Assembly (NCBI RefSeq): GCF_000383955.1 | Contig: NZ_KB913013.1 | Span: 4,049,694-4,113,693, forward strand | Length of the DNA stretch: 64,000 bases | Direction of reading: 5' to 3' | Source of the DNA: Rudanella lutea DSM 19387 | GTDB taxonomy: Bacteria > Bacteroidota > Bacteroidia > Cytophagales > Spirosomataceae | Shown here: piece by piece, positions 21,475-31,088 of the stretch | Numbering within the stretch: the first letter of the stretch is position 1 | How the letters are laid out: each line of letters begins with the position of its first letter | Notes under the pieces: model-generated | Databases searched by the model: none | The model's input: only the letters and a program-made list of their open reading frames with translations | Told to the model about the DNA's origin: nothing | Program-made: the position numbers and the translations under genes

Positions 21475-23604
21475 ATGAAAACAAACTACCTGTCCATTTT
21501 TTGTCTGACAACTTTCTTTGGCATGGCCAACGCACAAACGCCAACTCCTTTAGCGGCACCTAAAGCCGCTGTGAAGCCCAAACAACTTACGATTCACGGC
21601 GACACGCGGGTCGATAATTACTACTACCTCAACGAACGGGAAAATCCCGAGGTAATCAATTACCTCAAGGCCGAAAATGCCTATCTCGAACAGACGCTGG
21701 CACCCGTCAAAGAGCTGCGCCAGAAACTGTTTGAGGAAATGAAGGGCCGTATCAAGCAACAGGATCAGTCGGTGCCCTACAAAGAAGGCGACTATTACTA
21801 CCAGACCAACTTTGTAGAAGGGGGCGAGTACCCGATTTATGTTCGTAAAAAAGGGTCACTGTCGGCACCGGAAGAGGTTATGTTCGATTGTAACCAGTTG
21901 GCCAAGGGGCACGCGTACTACAATCTGGGCGGTTACGAGGTATCGGACAACGACGAGTTAGCCATTTTCTGTGAGGATACCGTGAGCCGCCGGTTGTACA
22001 CGCTGCGGATTAAGAACCTGAAGACGGGGCAGATCTACCCCGAAGCCATTCCGAACGTTGAAGCCGGCGACTTTGCCTGGGCCACCGACAATAAAACGCT
22101 GTTCTACATCAAAAAGGATGTGCAAACGCTGCTCGGTTATCAGGTGTACCGGCACGTACTGGGTACCGATCCGAAACAGGACGTACTGGTGTACGAAGAG
22201 AAAGACAACCAGTTTTACATGGGCCTGTACCGGATGAAGTCGAAGAAGTATATTGCCGTGGTGAGCGATCATAACGGCGTCACGACTGAATACCGACTGT
22301 TAGAGGCCGCCAGGCCAACCGAGAATTTTACGGTGTTTTATCCCCGTGAACGCGGGCACGAGTACGATATTCAACACTTCGGTAATAAGTTTTACGTCCG
22401 TACCAACTACAAAGCCCAGAACTATCGGCTCATGGAGGTGCCCGAGGGGCAGCAGGCAAACCGGGCGGCCTGGAAAGAGGTGATTCCGCACCGGGCCGAT
22501 GTGTTTCTGCAAAACATGGACGTGTTTGCGGGCCACCTCGTACTCGGCGAACGCAAAGAGGGCCTGACCCGGCTGCGGATTATCAACCAGAAAAAGTCTG
22601 GCGAAGATCACTATATCGAATTTGGGGAGCCTGCCTATGTCGCTGGTATGTCGTACAACCCGGAATTTGATACCAACGTGCTACGCTACAGCTATGCTTC
22701 GCTCACCACGCCGGGCTCTACCTTCGATTACAATATGGACACGAAGGTCAAAACGCTCCTCAAGCAGCAGGAGGTGTTAGGGGGCTTCAACAAAGACAAT
22801 TACGTGTCGGAGCGGGTGTATGCTACGGCGCGGGATGGCGTAAAAGTGCCCATTTCGCTCGTGTACCGGAAGGGCACTAAGAAGGATGGTTCGGCACCGT
22901 TGCTCCAATACGCCTATGGTTCGTACGGGAGCAATACTGAGCCTGGTTTCGGCTCGGCCCGGTTGAGCTTGCTCGATCGGGGTTTCATTTATGCAATTGC
23001 TCACATTCGGGGTGGGCAGGAGATGGGCCGCCACTGGTACGAAGACGGCAAGATGCTGAAGAAGAAGAACACCTTCAACGACTTTGTCGACTGCTCAAAA
23101 TTCCTGATTGAAAACAAATACACCAGCCCCAGCAAGCTGTTTGCGTTGGGTGGCTCGGCCGGGGGGCTCCTGATGGGTGCGGTGGTCAATCAGGCTCCTG
23201 AGCTGTACCGGGGCGTGGTGGCGGCCGTTCCGTTTGTCGATGTCGTGACGACCATGCTCGACGAAACCATTCCGCTCACAACCGGCGAGTGGGAAGAGTG
23301 GGGCAATCCGAAAACGAAGAAATACTACGACTACATGAAGTCGTACTCGCCTTACGATAACGTCGAGAAAAAGGCTTACCCGAATATGCTGGTTACGACC
23401 GGCCTGCACGATTCGCAGGTGCAATACTGGGAGCCTGCCAAGTGGGTGGCCAAGCTACGTACCCTAAAAACGGACCAGAATCAGCTCCTGCTCCACACCA
23501 ACATGGAAGCCGGGCACGGTGGCGCATCGGGTCGGTTTGAAGCACTAAAAGAAGTGGCGCTCGAATATGCATTCATGCTGAACCTGTTGGGTATTCAACA
23601 GTAG
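21475..23604 (+). CDS. prolyl oligopeptidase family (S9) serine peptidase, oligopeptidase B-like
   Basis: This 709-residue exported enzyme starts with a signal peptide (MKTNYLSIFCLTTFF, cleavage near NAQ). An N-terminal beta-propeller (about residues 40-430) precedes an alpha/beta hydrolase domain. The catalytic residues are Ser561 in GGSAGG, Asp646 in GLHDSQV and His681 in EAGHGGASG. The family cleaves short peptides, and oligopeptidase B types prefer basic residues. The upstream ATG at 21427 would lie before the predicted transcription start. All active-site residues are present. Confidence 0.93.
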   Translation: MKTNYLSIFCLTTFFGMANAQTPTPLAAPKAAVKPKQLTIHGDTRVDNYYYLNERENPEVINYLKAENAYLEQTLAPVKELRQKLFEEMKGRIKQQDQSVPYKEGDYYYQTNFVEGGEYPIYVRKKGSLSAPEEVMFDCNQLAKGHAYYNLGGYEVSDNDELAIFCEDTVSRRLYTLRIKNLKTGQIYPEAIPNVEAGDFAWATDNKTLFYIKKDVQTLLGYQVYRHVLGTDPKQDVLVYEEKDNQFYMGLYRMKSKKYIAVVSDHNGVTTEYRLLEAARPTENFTVFYPRERGHEYDIQHFGNKFYVRTNYKAQNYRLMEVPEGQQANRAAWKEVIPHRADVFLQNMDVFAGHLVLGERKEGLTRLRIINQKKSGEDHYIEFGEPAYVAGMSYNPEFDTNVLRYSYASLTTPGSTFDYNMDTKVKTLLKQQEVLGGFNKDNYVSERVYATARDGVKVPISLVYRKGTKKDGSAPLLQYAYGSYGSNTEPGFGSARLSLLDRGFIYAIAHIRGGQEMGRHWYEDGKMLKKKNTFNDFVDCSKFLIENKYTSPSKLFALGGSAGGLLMGAVVNQAPELYRGVVAAVPFVDVVTTMLDETIPLTTGEWEEWGNPKTKKYYDYMKSYSPYDNVEKKAYPNMLVTTGLHDSQVQYWEPAKWVAKLRTLKTDQNQLLLHTNMEAGHGGASGRFEALKEVALEYAFMLNLLGIQQ

Positions 23605-23634
23605 CCATTGAAGGGTAACGTGGCTTACTTAGGT

Positions 23635-23677
23635 CGGGTAACTGGAGTCGAAAGATGACCGGTTACCCGCTTTTTTT
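23635..23677 (+). terminator. intrinsic terminator after the S9 peptidase
   Basis: The stem CGGGTAACTGG/CCGGTTACCCG (one T-G pair) has a 13-nt loop and is followed by CTTTTTTT. Confidence 0.85.
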
Positions 23678-23829
23678 GGCGCGGGGCGTTTCCATTACCG
23701 GGTCAGTCTCCGTGATTCATATTTGAGCTGGCCGAATGTGTAGCAGAATAGTCCATAATCTTGAGAAATCGGTAGATAAGATTAGTACCACTTGCCAACA
23801 AGCATAGCCGTGTTTTTTTAGCAAGCTGT

Positions 23830-23837
23830 TACCTTTG
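23830..23837 (+). promoter_or_regulatory. Bacteroidota -7 box before the J-domain gene
   Basis: TACCTTTG matches TAnnTTTG and lies 20 bp before the ATG at 23857. Upstream, TTTTTTT at 23812-23819 occupies the -33 area instead of a clean TTG. Confidence 0.45.
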
Positions 23838-23856
23838 AGCCGGTTGCATAAGGCGT

Positions 23857-24921
23857 ATGGCAAAACAGCAAATCGTTCGGGTAGATATTGTAAAAGAAAA
23901 AACCTCACTGAGTAAGGCTCAGAAAGAGTTTAATGAGCTGACCCGGCAAATCGAGAAAACAGAGAGAGACTTGGCCACTCTGCGCGAAGCTGCCGACCGG
24001 ATTCAACAGCGGGTTGAGGGAGAACTCCGGCCGCTCCTGAAAAAACTGACCGATGTACAGGTCAAATTGGTTAGGCTGTATGATCGGGCTGCTACGCAAC
24101 AGGACGTATCGCGCGCAGACAGGCGTAAACTGGCCGAGCTGATTACCGAGCTTACCTTTGACCTGATCGATCAACACGGCATTGATGCGCTGAAGCCCAT
24201 TCACGATAGGTACAGTGACGTGACGTTTGACGAACGGATACGTCATCAGCAGCAGTCGGATGCCCTGGGCGACAATAAGCGTACAAACGAGGAAGCCCAT
24301 CCCGAAGGTACGCCTGCCGAGGAAGAGGACAGTTGGGAGAAAGCCGAAGCCGAAGCTGAAGAATGGCGCCGGAAACGGGCCGAGGAGGAACGGGCCGCTC
24401 GACCAAAGTCGGAGAAGCAACAGGCACGCGAAGCCAAACGGGCAGAGGAGGCCCGCAACATCACCCGGTCGGTTCGGGCGCTTTATATGGATCTGGTAAA
24501 AACGTTTCATCCCGACCGTGAACCCGACGAGACCGAGAAAATCCGTAAAACCGAGATTATGCAGCGGGTTACGCAAGCCTACGACGACAACGATTTACTC
24601 GGGTTACTTCGGTTGCAAATGGAGTTTAACCGGATTGATCAGGAACACCTGGAAACCCTGGCGGATGAGCAGCTCGGGTATTACAACAAACTTTTGAAAG
24701 GGCAGGTTGCCGAGTTGGATGCTAAACTCTTTGCTCTACAGTCGCGGCTGGGGCGGATGCTGGGCTCGGCATTTGGCTTTATTCATTCGCCGGTAAGTCT
24801 CGAATTTAATTTCAACACCTACCTCAACCAGGTTAAAAAGATGCTTAAAGCGTCGAAATCTGATTTGGAGGTATTGTCTGATACCGACATGCTGAAGCTG
24901 TGGTTAAAGGGGTACCGGTAG
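23857..24921 (+). CDS. J-domain protein with long coiled-coil N-terminus
   Basis: This 354-residue, highly charged protein has a predicted coiled coil over about residues 10-80 and an acidic/basic Glu-Ala-Arg-rich linker (about 140-200). A J-domain-like segment follows, with HPD at about residue 218 (LVKTFHPDREPDE). J domains stimulate Hsp70 ATPase, so this may recruit DnaK to an unknown client. The J domain is internal, unlike standard DnaJ. The first ATG is used, and the predicted leader is short. The client and pathway are not visible. Confidence 0.72.
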   Translation: MAKQQIVRVDIVKEKTSLSKAQKEFNELTRQIEKTERDLATLREAADRIQQRVEGELRPLLKKLTDVQVKLVRLYDRAATQQDVSRADRRKLAELITELTFDLIDQHGIDALKPIHDRYSDVTFDERIRHQQQSDALGDNKRTNEEAHPEGTPAEEEDSWEKAEAEAEEWRRKRAEEERAARPKSEKQQAREAKRAEEARNITRSVRALYMDLVKTFHPDREPDETEKIRKTEIMQRVTQAYDDNDLLGLLRLQMEFNRIDQEHLETLADEQLGYYNKLLKGQVAELDAKLFALQSRLGRMLGSAFGFIHSPVSLEFNFNTYLNQVKKMLKASKSDLEVLSDTDMLKLWLKGYR

Positions 24922-24974
24922 CGGGTACTCTGAGCAGCCACACCAGTATCGGGGTTTGATCCATAGTCTATAAC

Positions 24975-27377
24975 GTGAGCAGGTATTTTCAAAAGTTACT
25001 ACTTTATCTAATCTGGTTTTCACCGGTTGTTGGGTATGCCCAACAGTTTGAGGTATCGTATCCGGTGCCCCGGCTGGTGGTTCAGCGGGGGGCCGACAAT
25101 CAAGGGCAATTGTACGTATCGGGCCGTCTCGATTTTGCTGCTGACCGGATTGAGGGGCAGCTTACGCCCGTTGCGGCCGGGCAGGGGAGTGGCACCACTT
25201 GGCAGGTTATTCAGACTAACCCGCAAAACGGCGTTTTCTACGGGCAACTGACCGGCACCGGCGGTTGGTACGTGCTTAACCTGCGCGCCATCCGCAACAA
25301 TATAGTCATCAATGAAACGTCCGTTCGGCCGGTTGGGATCGGCGAGGTGTTTATCACGGCGGGCCAGTCAAACTCGCGCGGGCTGGGCAATGGCGATAAC
25401 GACCTCGGTACGGCCACCGACCGGGTCAGTACGATCGACACCATCAATCACTATTATCCGTCGGGTCAGCCGCTGTTCTCGTCGGGCGACCCCATGCCGT
25501 TTCCCCGGTACAAAGCGCTCACTGCGGCCCGGCGTATGTTTCCCATGGGCGAAAGCTCCTGGGGGTGGGGTGAGTTGGGCGATTATATCGTGAGTCGTTA
25601 TAATGTGCCGGTTGTGTTTTACAACGCTGGTTGGGATTCATCGACCATTGAGAACTGGATCAACACGGCCAATGGTATACCGGCCTGCAACCGGTACTGG
25701 TGTTCGGGTGGAGACTGGCTTAATCTACAGCCATATACCAATCTGAAAAATATTCTGCATTACTACGGCTCAACGGGGGGCGCCCGGGCAGTGCTGTGGC
25801 ATCAGGGCGAGGCCGAGTACGGCGACAACAGCAGCGGCAGTATCCCGCAGTATGCCACGCGGCTGCGTGAGCTGATTGCCAAGTCACGGGCCGACTTCAA
25901 CGGGCGGCCACTGCCCTGGGTCATTGCGCGGGCTTCGTTCGACGGTCAGGTGACCCGGCCCGAGGTAGTTGCCAAACAGCAGGAGGTTATTGATACACCT
26001 AATTTGCTGGCATTCCAGGGACCGTTAAACGATACGATCATCAACCGGCAGGCGGGTGTAAACAATGTGCACTTCGGGAATGAACTACGCCCCCCTACGC
26101 ACCCGCAGTATTTCAACAATCCCAATTCAATTCCGGCTTCGATGGGTTTATCGCGGTTTGCCCGAAACTGGAACAACAGCCTGAACAACGCTTTTTTTCA
26201 AAATGCCGCTCCGGTACTGCCGCAGCAGTTTGCCGTAACCGGTTCTGTTGCGGGCATCATTGCTCCTGCCGATAGTGTTACCCTGGCGGTGTACACCATC
26301 GGAACGTTTGGGGGGGATAATGGCTGGCAGGTTCAATTACTCGACTCAAGCGGGCGCTTTATCGAAGCGTTGCCCGGAGTTGGCACCAACCCGGTCCGAA
26401 CAAAGCTTCCTTCTGACCTGACAACAGGGTGGTTTCGTCTGCGTTTGGTGGCTACAAATCCAATACTGCCCGCCGTACCAACTAATAAGTTTCAACTGGG
26501 AATACCACCCCCACCGCCCCCTGCTCCACGTACCGATCTGAGCCTTGCCATAGTAACAAGTAGCCGGGTCGTGCGGGTCGGCGAAACCCTCACCGTACAA
26601 CTAATCCTCCAGAATAGTGGTCCCGATTCGGCAACCAACGTACAGGTGCAAAACCGGTTGCCGGCCAATTTGTCGGTGGTAACAACCAGTGGTATGACTA
26701 ATACCGGTACCGCTTTGGTGGGCAATGTAGCCCAACTGGCCACCGGAGCATCGATAACATTGAGTTTCGGGGTACAGGTACTGGCTGAGGGAACCTACCG
26801 CAACGCGGCCGAGATCGTACAAAGCAGCCCCACGGATAGTGATAGCCAGCCGGGAACCGGTACAAGCACCGGTCAGGACGACGAAGCGAGTGTGGAGTGG
26901 CGCACGCCGGGTGCGGGCGGGGCAATCTTCGAATCGGCTAACCCCAATCAGGTTCCATTGCCTGCCGTACAGTCCAATGAGCCCGCTCCTGAAGCCAGTC
27001 GCGCTGATCTGAGCTTACAACTGGTGACCAATACCCGCACACCAGCTCTCAACGAGCTGGTGTCGTATAGCCTTGTTGTATCAAACCGGGGCGGGGCCTC
27101 GGCTACCGCTATTACCGTAGCGGCTACTCTTCCCGCCGGACTTAGCTACGTGAGTGGTTTGTCGGCAACGGGACAGACCGTAACCGGAACTGTCAACAAC
27201 CTCAATGCCGGGAGTAGCACCACGCTTGTGTTTATGGCTCGCCTGATTGCGACCGGTGAGCAGCTGACCAAAGCACAGATTTGGGCGGCCAACCCCGCCG
27301 ATTCGGACTCCACCCCGGGGAATGGGACCGAAAATGGCGAAGATGATACCGCCTGGGTCAGTATTCGAGGACGATAG
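24975..27377 (+). CDS. secreted SGNH/sialate O-acetylesterase-like protein with two DUF11 repeats
   Basis: This 800-residue protein uses a GTG start (24975) followed by a signal peptide ending GYAQ. An SGNH-type esterase domain (about residues 120-400) shows the nucleophile block GQSNSRG, then WHQGEAEYGD and NVHFGNELR. Two DUF11-type beta domains follow (about 515-640 and 670-790). It probably deacetylates carbohydrates outside the cell (inference from family). It ends at DTAWVSIRGR without a type IX sorting domain I can recognise. Its stop abuts the convergent kdsA stop with no spacer. Confidence 0.82.
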   Translation: MSRYFQKLLLYLIWFSPVVGYAQQFEVSYPVPRLVVQRGADNQGQLYVSGRLDFAADRIEGQLTPVAAGQGSGTTWQVIQTNPQNGVFYGQLTGTGGWYVLNLRAIRNNIVINETSVRPVGIGEVFITAGQSNSRGLGNGDNDLGTATDRVSTIDTINHYYPSGQPLFSSGDPMPFPRYKALTAARRMFPMGESSWGWGELGDYIVSRYNVPVVFYNAGWDSSTIENWINTANGIPACNRYWCSGGDWLNLQPYTNLKNILHYYGSTGGARAVLWHQGEAEYGDNSSGSIPQYATRLRELIAKSRADFNGRPLPWVIARASFDGQVTRPEVVAKQQEVIDTPNLLAFQGPLNDTIINRQAGVNNVHFGNELRPPTHPQYFNNPNSIPASMGLSRFARNWNNSLNNAFFQNAAPVLPQQFAVTGSVAGIIAPADSVTLAVYTIGTFGGDNGWQVQLLDSSGRFIEALPGVGTNPVRTKLPSDLTTGWFRLRLVATNPILPAVPTNKFQLGIPPPPPPAPRTDLSLAIVTSSRVVRVGETLTVQLILQNSGPDSATNVQVQNRLPANLSVVTTSGMTNTGTALVGNVAQLATGASITLSFGVQVLAEGTYRNAAEIVQSSPTDSDSQPGTGTSTGQDDEASVEWRTPGAGGAIFESANPNQVPLPAVQSNEPAPEASRADLSLQLVTNTRTPALNELVSYSLVVSNRGGASATAITVAATLPAGLSYVSGLSATGQTVTGTVNNLNAGSSTTLVFMARLIATGEQLTKAQIWAANPADSDSTPGNGTENGEDDTAWVSIRGR

Positions 27378-28190
27378 TTACAGAATAGCTTCGCGGACTC
27401 GCACGAGCCGTTCCAGCAAGGCTTCTAACTGATCGAGGGGGAGCATGTTGGCACCGTCTGACTTGGCGCAGGATGGATCGGGGTGCGTTTCGATGAAAAG
27501 GCCGTCGGCCCCAACGGCAATGGCCGCCCTGGCAATGGTAGCAATCAGGGCCGGTTTCCCACCCGTGACCCCCGATGACTGGTTGGGCTGCTGCAATGAG
27601 TGGGTGCAATCCATCACAACCGGCACACCAAACGACTGCATGGCCGGAATATTCCGGTAGTCGACAACCAGGTCGCCGTAGCCAAAGGAGTTACCCCGGT
27701 CGGTCAGAATCACCGTAGCTTCCGGGTTTATAGCATGGACTTTTTCGGCGGCAAAATGCATACTCTCGCCCGACAAAAACTGGCCTTTCTTGATGTTCAC
27801 GGCCTTACCGGTGCGGGCGGCAGCCTCCAGCAGTTCGGTTTGGCGGCACAGAAAAGCCGGAATCTGTAACACATCGACAGCCTCAGCAGCCATAGCGGCT
27901 TCGTCGGACTCGTGAATGTCGGTCACCGTTGGGATGTTGAAAGTAGTACCAACCTCCTTCAGGATCGACAAGGCCAATTCATCACCGATGCCCGTAAACG
28001 AGTTCGCTTTGGTTCGGTTGGCTTTGCGGTACGAACCTTTAAAAATGTACGGAATTCGTAGCTTATCGGTAATGGTAACAATGCGTTCGGCAATTTGCAG
28101 AGCCATGTCGCGGCCTTCAATGGCGCAGGGACCAGCCATCAAAAAAAAGTTGGGCGAATCAGTATGGCGGAGCTTCGAAAGTTGGATCAT
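27378..28190 (-). CDS. kdsA: 3-deoxy-8-phosphooctulonate synthase (KDO-8-phosphate synthase)
   Basis: KdsA has 270 residues and condenses arabinose-5-phosphate with phosphoenolpyruvate to KDO-8-phosphate for lipopolysaccharide core synthesis in the cytosol. Signature stretches are MAGPCAIE, FKGSYRKANRTKANSF, VTDIHE, NIKKGQFLSG and THSLQQPNQ. It lacks no obvious active-site segment. The KpsF-type arabinose-5-phosphate isomerase at about 55 kb supplies its substrate. It converges on the esterase with directly abutting stop codons (27377/27378). Confidence 0.97.
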   Translation of the reverse strand: MIQLSKLRHTDSPNFFLMAGPCAIEGRDMALQIAERIVTITDKLRIPYIFKGSYRKANRTKANSFTGIGDELALSILKEVGTTFNIPTVTDIHESDEAAMAAEAVDVLQIPAFLCRQTELLEAAARTGKAVNIKKGQFLSGESMHFAAEKVHAINPEATVILTDRGNSFGYGDLVVDYRNIPAMQSFGVPVVMDCTHSLQQPNQSSGVTGGKPALIATIARAAIAVGADGLFIETHPDPSCAKSDGANMLPLDQLEALLERLVRVREAIL

Positions 28191-28216
28191 ACGTATTGGT
28201 AGCCTATTGAGGCATA

Positions 28217-28224
28217 CAAAGGTG
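28217..28224 (-). promoter_or_regulatory. possible -7 box for kdsA
   Basis: On the minus strand the sequence reads CACCTTTG, one base off TAnnTTTG, 27 bp before the kdsA ATG. There is no clean -33 element. The 311-bp gap between kdsA and acpP otherwise contains an AT-rich stretch (about 28350-28400) and the acpP promoter. Confidence 0.35.
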
Positions 28225-28439
28225 CAACGGATTTTAGGAACTCAGTAGTTCGGTATCGAAGCCCTCGTATAGCCGCCCGATTCGGCGCTTTGTGCACCAA
28301 AGAGTACGGTTTGGTAGGAAAGAGGCTTTAGTAGACGGTGTAGGATTAAACTCTATAGTCAATATATAAACTACTATAAATCAATAATTTATATTTAATT
28401 ACGGCATAGGTATTAACGCCCAGGCTACAAAAAAATTGT

Positions 28440-28470
28440 TTGACAATGATAGGGGAAATGGTTTTCTTTG
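28440..28470 (+). promoter_or_regulatory. probable acpP promoter
   Basis: TTG at 28440-28442 lies 23 bp (start to start) before TTTCTTTG at 28463-28470, a near match to the Bacteroidota -7 box. The predicted start near 28477 gives a 25-nt leader and excludes the upstream TTG codon at 28436 as an acpP start. Confidence 0.5.
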
Positions 28471-28501
28471 TGCCGTTTTTCAACCCCAATTGACTACTAA
28501 A

Positions 28502-28741
28502 ATGTCAGAAATTGCACAAAAAGTTAAGAACATTATTGTTGAGAAATTAGGTGTCGAAGAGTCTGAGGTTACGCCTGAGGCAAGCTTCACCAACGACCTG
28601 GGGGCCGACTCGCTTGACACTGTTGAATTGATCATGGAATTTGAGAAAGAATTCAACATTTCTATCCCTGACGATCAGGCCGAAAACATCGGCACCGTTG
28701 GTCAGGCGATCACCTATCTCGAAGAAAACGCTGGCAAGTAA
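28502..28741 (+). CDS. acpP: acyl carrier protein
   Basis: This 79-residue ACP has the phosphopantetheine attachment Ser37 in [16 protein letters not shown]. It carries growing acyl chains in fatty acid synthesis. The ATG at 28502 gives the normal length; a longer frame from a TTG at 28436 would add a non-conserved extension. It is 115 bp upstream of fabF, in the conserved acpP-fabF-rnc order. Confidence 0.98.
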   Translation: MSEIAQKVKNIIVEKLGVEESEVTPEASFTNDLGADSLDTVELIMEFEKEFNISIPDDQAENIGTVGQAITYLEENAGK

Positions 28742-28855
28742 GCCTGCACAGGGCCTTCTACCTGTTTGAGTCTTTAGGTTTTCTCTTCGAAAGCTTAACT
28801 ACTCAAACACGTAGCGCCTGTTTTCTTCTTATTATTCCATCTGCAGTTTTCCTGT

Positions 28856-30109
28856 ATGACCTTCCGACGAGTAGTAGTTACGGGCCTTGGTGCCCTCACC
28901 CCCATCGGTAACGATGTGCCCACGTTTTGGGATGGCTTGGCCGCTGGTGCCAGTGGTGCCGGCCCAATCACCAAATTCGATGCGAGCAAGTTCAAGACCC
29001 AGTTTGCCTGCGAACTGAAAGGGCTCGACGTTACTCAGTACATCCCTCGTCAGGATGCGCGCAAAATGGACCCCTTCACCCATTACGCACTGATTGTGGC
29101 CGAACAGGCAGTGCAGGACTCGAAGCTGGACCTGGAAAAAATTGACAAAAACAAGGTCGGCGTTATCTGGGGATCGGGTATTGGAGGTCTGAAGTCGTTT
29201 GAAGACGAGGTGATCGACTACGCCAAAGGCGACGGTACTCCTCGGATCAATCCGTTCTTTATTGTTCGCATGATTGCCGACAGTGCACCGGGCCAAATCT
29301 CGATGCGCTATGGTTTCCGCGGACCCAATTACGTGACGGTATCGGCCTGTGCGTCGAGCCTGAACGCGATGATCGATGCGTTCAACTACATCCGTCTGGG
29401 CCGCATGAATATCTGCGTGACCGGGGGCTCCGAAGCCGCCGTCACCAAAGCCGGTATTGGTGGTTTCAACGCGAACCGGGCCCTCTCGGAACGCAATGAT
29501 GACCCCATGACGGCCTCTCGCCCGTACGATAAAGACCGCGACGGTTTTGTACTGGGTGAAGGCGCCGGTGCCCTGATTCTGGAAGAGTATGAGCATGCCA
29601 AAGCACGGGGCGCCAAAATCTACGCCGAACTGATTGGCGGGGGCATGTCGTCCGATGCGTTTCATATTACGGCCCCGCACCCCGATGGGTTAGGTGCCCG
29701 TTTGGGTATGCACGATGCGCTCGATGATGCCGGTATCAAGCCCGAAGAAATTGACTACATCAACACACACGGCACCTCGACGCCCGTAGGCGACCCGCAG
29801 GAGCTGAAGGCCATTCACCAACTCTTTGGTGACCATGCCTTTGCCATCAACATTAGTTCGACCAAGTCGCAGATTGGCCACCTTCTCGGAGCGGCCGGGG
29901 CGGTGGAATCCATTGCCTGTCTGTTTGCTTTGGAACGCCAGATTGTGCCTCCAACGATCAACCACTTTACCGACGATCCTGAGATTGACCCCCGGTTCAA
30001 CCTGACGTACAATCAGGCCCAGCCCCGCAAGCTGACCACGGTCATGAGCAACGGATTCGGTTTTGGCGGGCATAACGCATCGGTTATTTTCCGTAAACTT
30101 TCCGACTAA
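28856..30109 (+). CDS. fabF: beta-ketoacyl-ACP synthase II
   Basis: This 417-residue condensing enzyme elongates acyl-ACP with malonyl-ACP. The catalytic triad is Cys165 (VSACASSLNAM), His305 (NTHGTSTPVGD) and His342 (KSQIGHLLGAAG). The length is typical of FabF. Its TAA is followed directly by the GTG start of rnc (30110), so the two are coupled. Confidence 0.97.
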   Translation: MTFRRVVVTGLGALTPIGNDVPTFWDGLAAGASGAGPITKFDASKFKTQFACELKGLDVTQYIPRQDARKMDPFTHYALIVAEQAVQDSKLDLEKIDKNKVGVIWGSGIGGLKSFEDEVIDYAKGDGTPRINPFFIVRMIADSAPGQISMRYGFRGPNYVTVSACASSLNAMIDAFNYIRLGRMNICVTGGSEAAVTKAGIGGFNANRALSERNDDPMTASRPYDKDRDGFVLGEGAGALILEEYEHAKARGAKIYAELIGGGMSSDAFHITAPHPDGLGARLGMHDALDDAGIKPEEIDYINTHGTSTPVGDPQELKAIHQLFGDHAFAINISSTKSQIGHLLGAAGAVESIACLFALERQIVPPTINHFTDDPEIDPRFNLTYNQAQPRKLTTVMSNGFGFGGHNASVIFRKLSD

Positions 30110-30874
30110 GTGCAACTCGCTTTGCCTCGTAGCTACTTTGCCACGTTTCTGAACCTTTTCCGCTCGCAGGATGCCGACAAACGGAAAAAGTTAAAGAATG
30201 CTGTCGCCCATATTATCGGGGAAAATCCGTCGAACCTGCGCCTGTACCAACTGGCGCTACGGCACTCGTCGGCCTCCCGGGAGACGGTCATTGTAGGCTT
30301 TCGCGAGTCGAACGAACGACTTGAATACCTTGGCGACGCCGTACTGGGTATGGTCATTGCTGAGTTTCTATTCAAAAAATACCCGTACAAAGACGAGGGT
30401 TTTCTGACCGAAATTCGGTCGCGGATTGTGAACCGGGAGATGCTTAACGGTATCTCGCGCAAAATCGGCCTCGACCGGCTCATCGAGTACGACGGGGCCC
30501 GTACTAAAAGTCTGCCCGCCCGTACCTCTATGTATGGCGATGCGCTGGAGGCTCTGGTTGGTGCCATTTATCTCGATAAAGGTTTCCGGTTTACTCGCCG
30601 GTTTATCCTGAAGAACCTGCTGTCGCACTACGATATCGACTCGCTGGTGCAGAACAATGCCAATTTCAAGAGTCGCCTGATTGAGTGGGCGCAACGTGAA
30701 GGTAAAGAAGTACGGTTTGATATTATTGCCGAGAAAGGGAATAGCCATTACCGGGAGTTTATCGCGCAGATCGTGATTAACGAAGAACCCTTTGCCACGG
30801 GTAGCGGCTATTCCAAAAAGAAAGCGGAACAGTCAGCTGCCGAGAAAGCCCTTGAGCTTCTCGATGCCAAGTAG
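30110..30874 (+). CDS. rnc: ribonuclease III
   Basis: This 254-residue double-stranded-RNA endonuclease has the signature ERLEYLGDAVLGMVIAE near residues 65-81. A second acidic cluster lies at YGDALEALVGAIYLDKG, and the dsRNA-binding domain is C-terminal (about 180-250, SGYSKKKAEQSAAEKAL). The start is a GTG immediately after the fabF stop. The enzyme matures rRNA and processes structured RNAs. A terminator follows. Confidence 0.96.
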   Translation: MQLALPRSYFATFLNLFRSQDADKRKKLKNAVAHIIGENPSNLRLYQLALRHSSASRETVIVGFRESNERLEYLGDAVLGMVIAEFLFKKYPYKDEGFLTEIRSRIVNREMLNGISRKIGLDRLIEYDGARTKSLPARTSMYGDALEALVGAIYLDKGFRFTRRFILKNLLSHYDIDSLVQNNANFKSRLIEWAQREGKEVRFDIIAEKGNSHYREFIAQIVINEEPFATGSGYSKKKAEQSAAEKALELLDAK

Positions 30875-30901
30875 ACGTAGCTCAAACTGTATGATACCCT
30901 G

Positions 30902-30935
30902 AATGCCATGTGCCCAAACACATGGCATTTTTTTG
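30902..30935 (+). terminator. intrinsic terminator after rnc
   Basis: A perfect 11-bp stem AATGCCATGTG/CACATGGCATT with a 6-nt loop is followed by seven T residues. Confidence 0.92.
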
Positions 30936-31088
30936 TGGAGTATAGGCCGGGCTTTCTGTCAAAATGACCCAATTGGCGTAGTGAGAGGCTCTTTATCGTG
31001 TCAATTTGGCCGTATAGTAGGGCTGGTACAAAACTTGACTAACCGATGGTAGATAACAAATACAGAAACCGTTAATCAAACCAGTACC

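Noticed and set aside
28832-29680. 282-codon open frame antisense to fabF
   Set aside because: It is opposite the fabF active-site region and shows only shadow composition.
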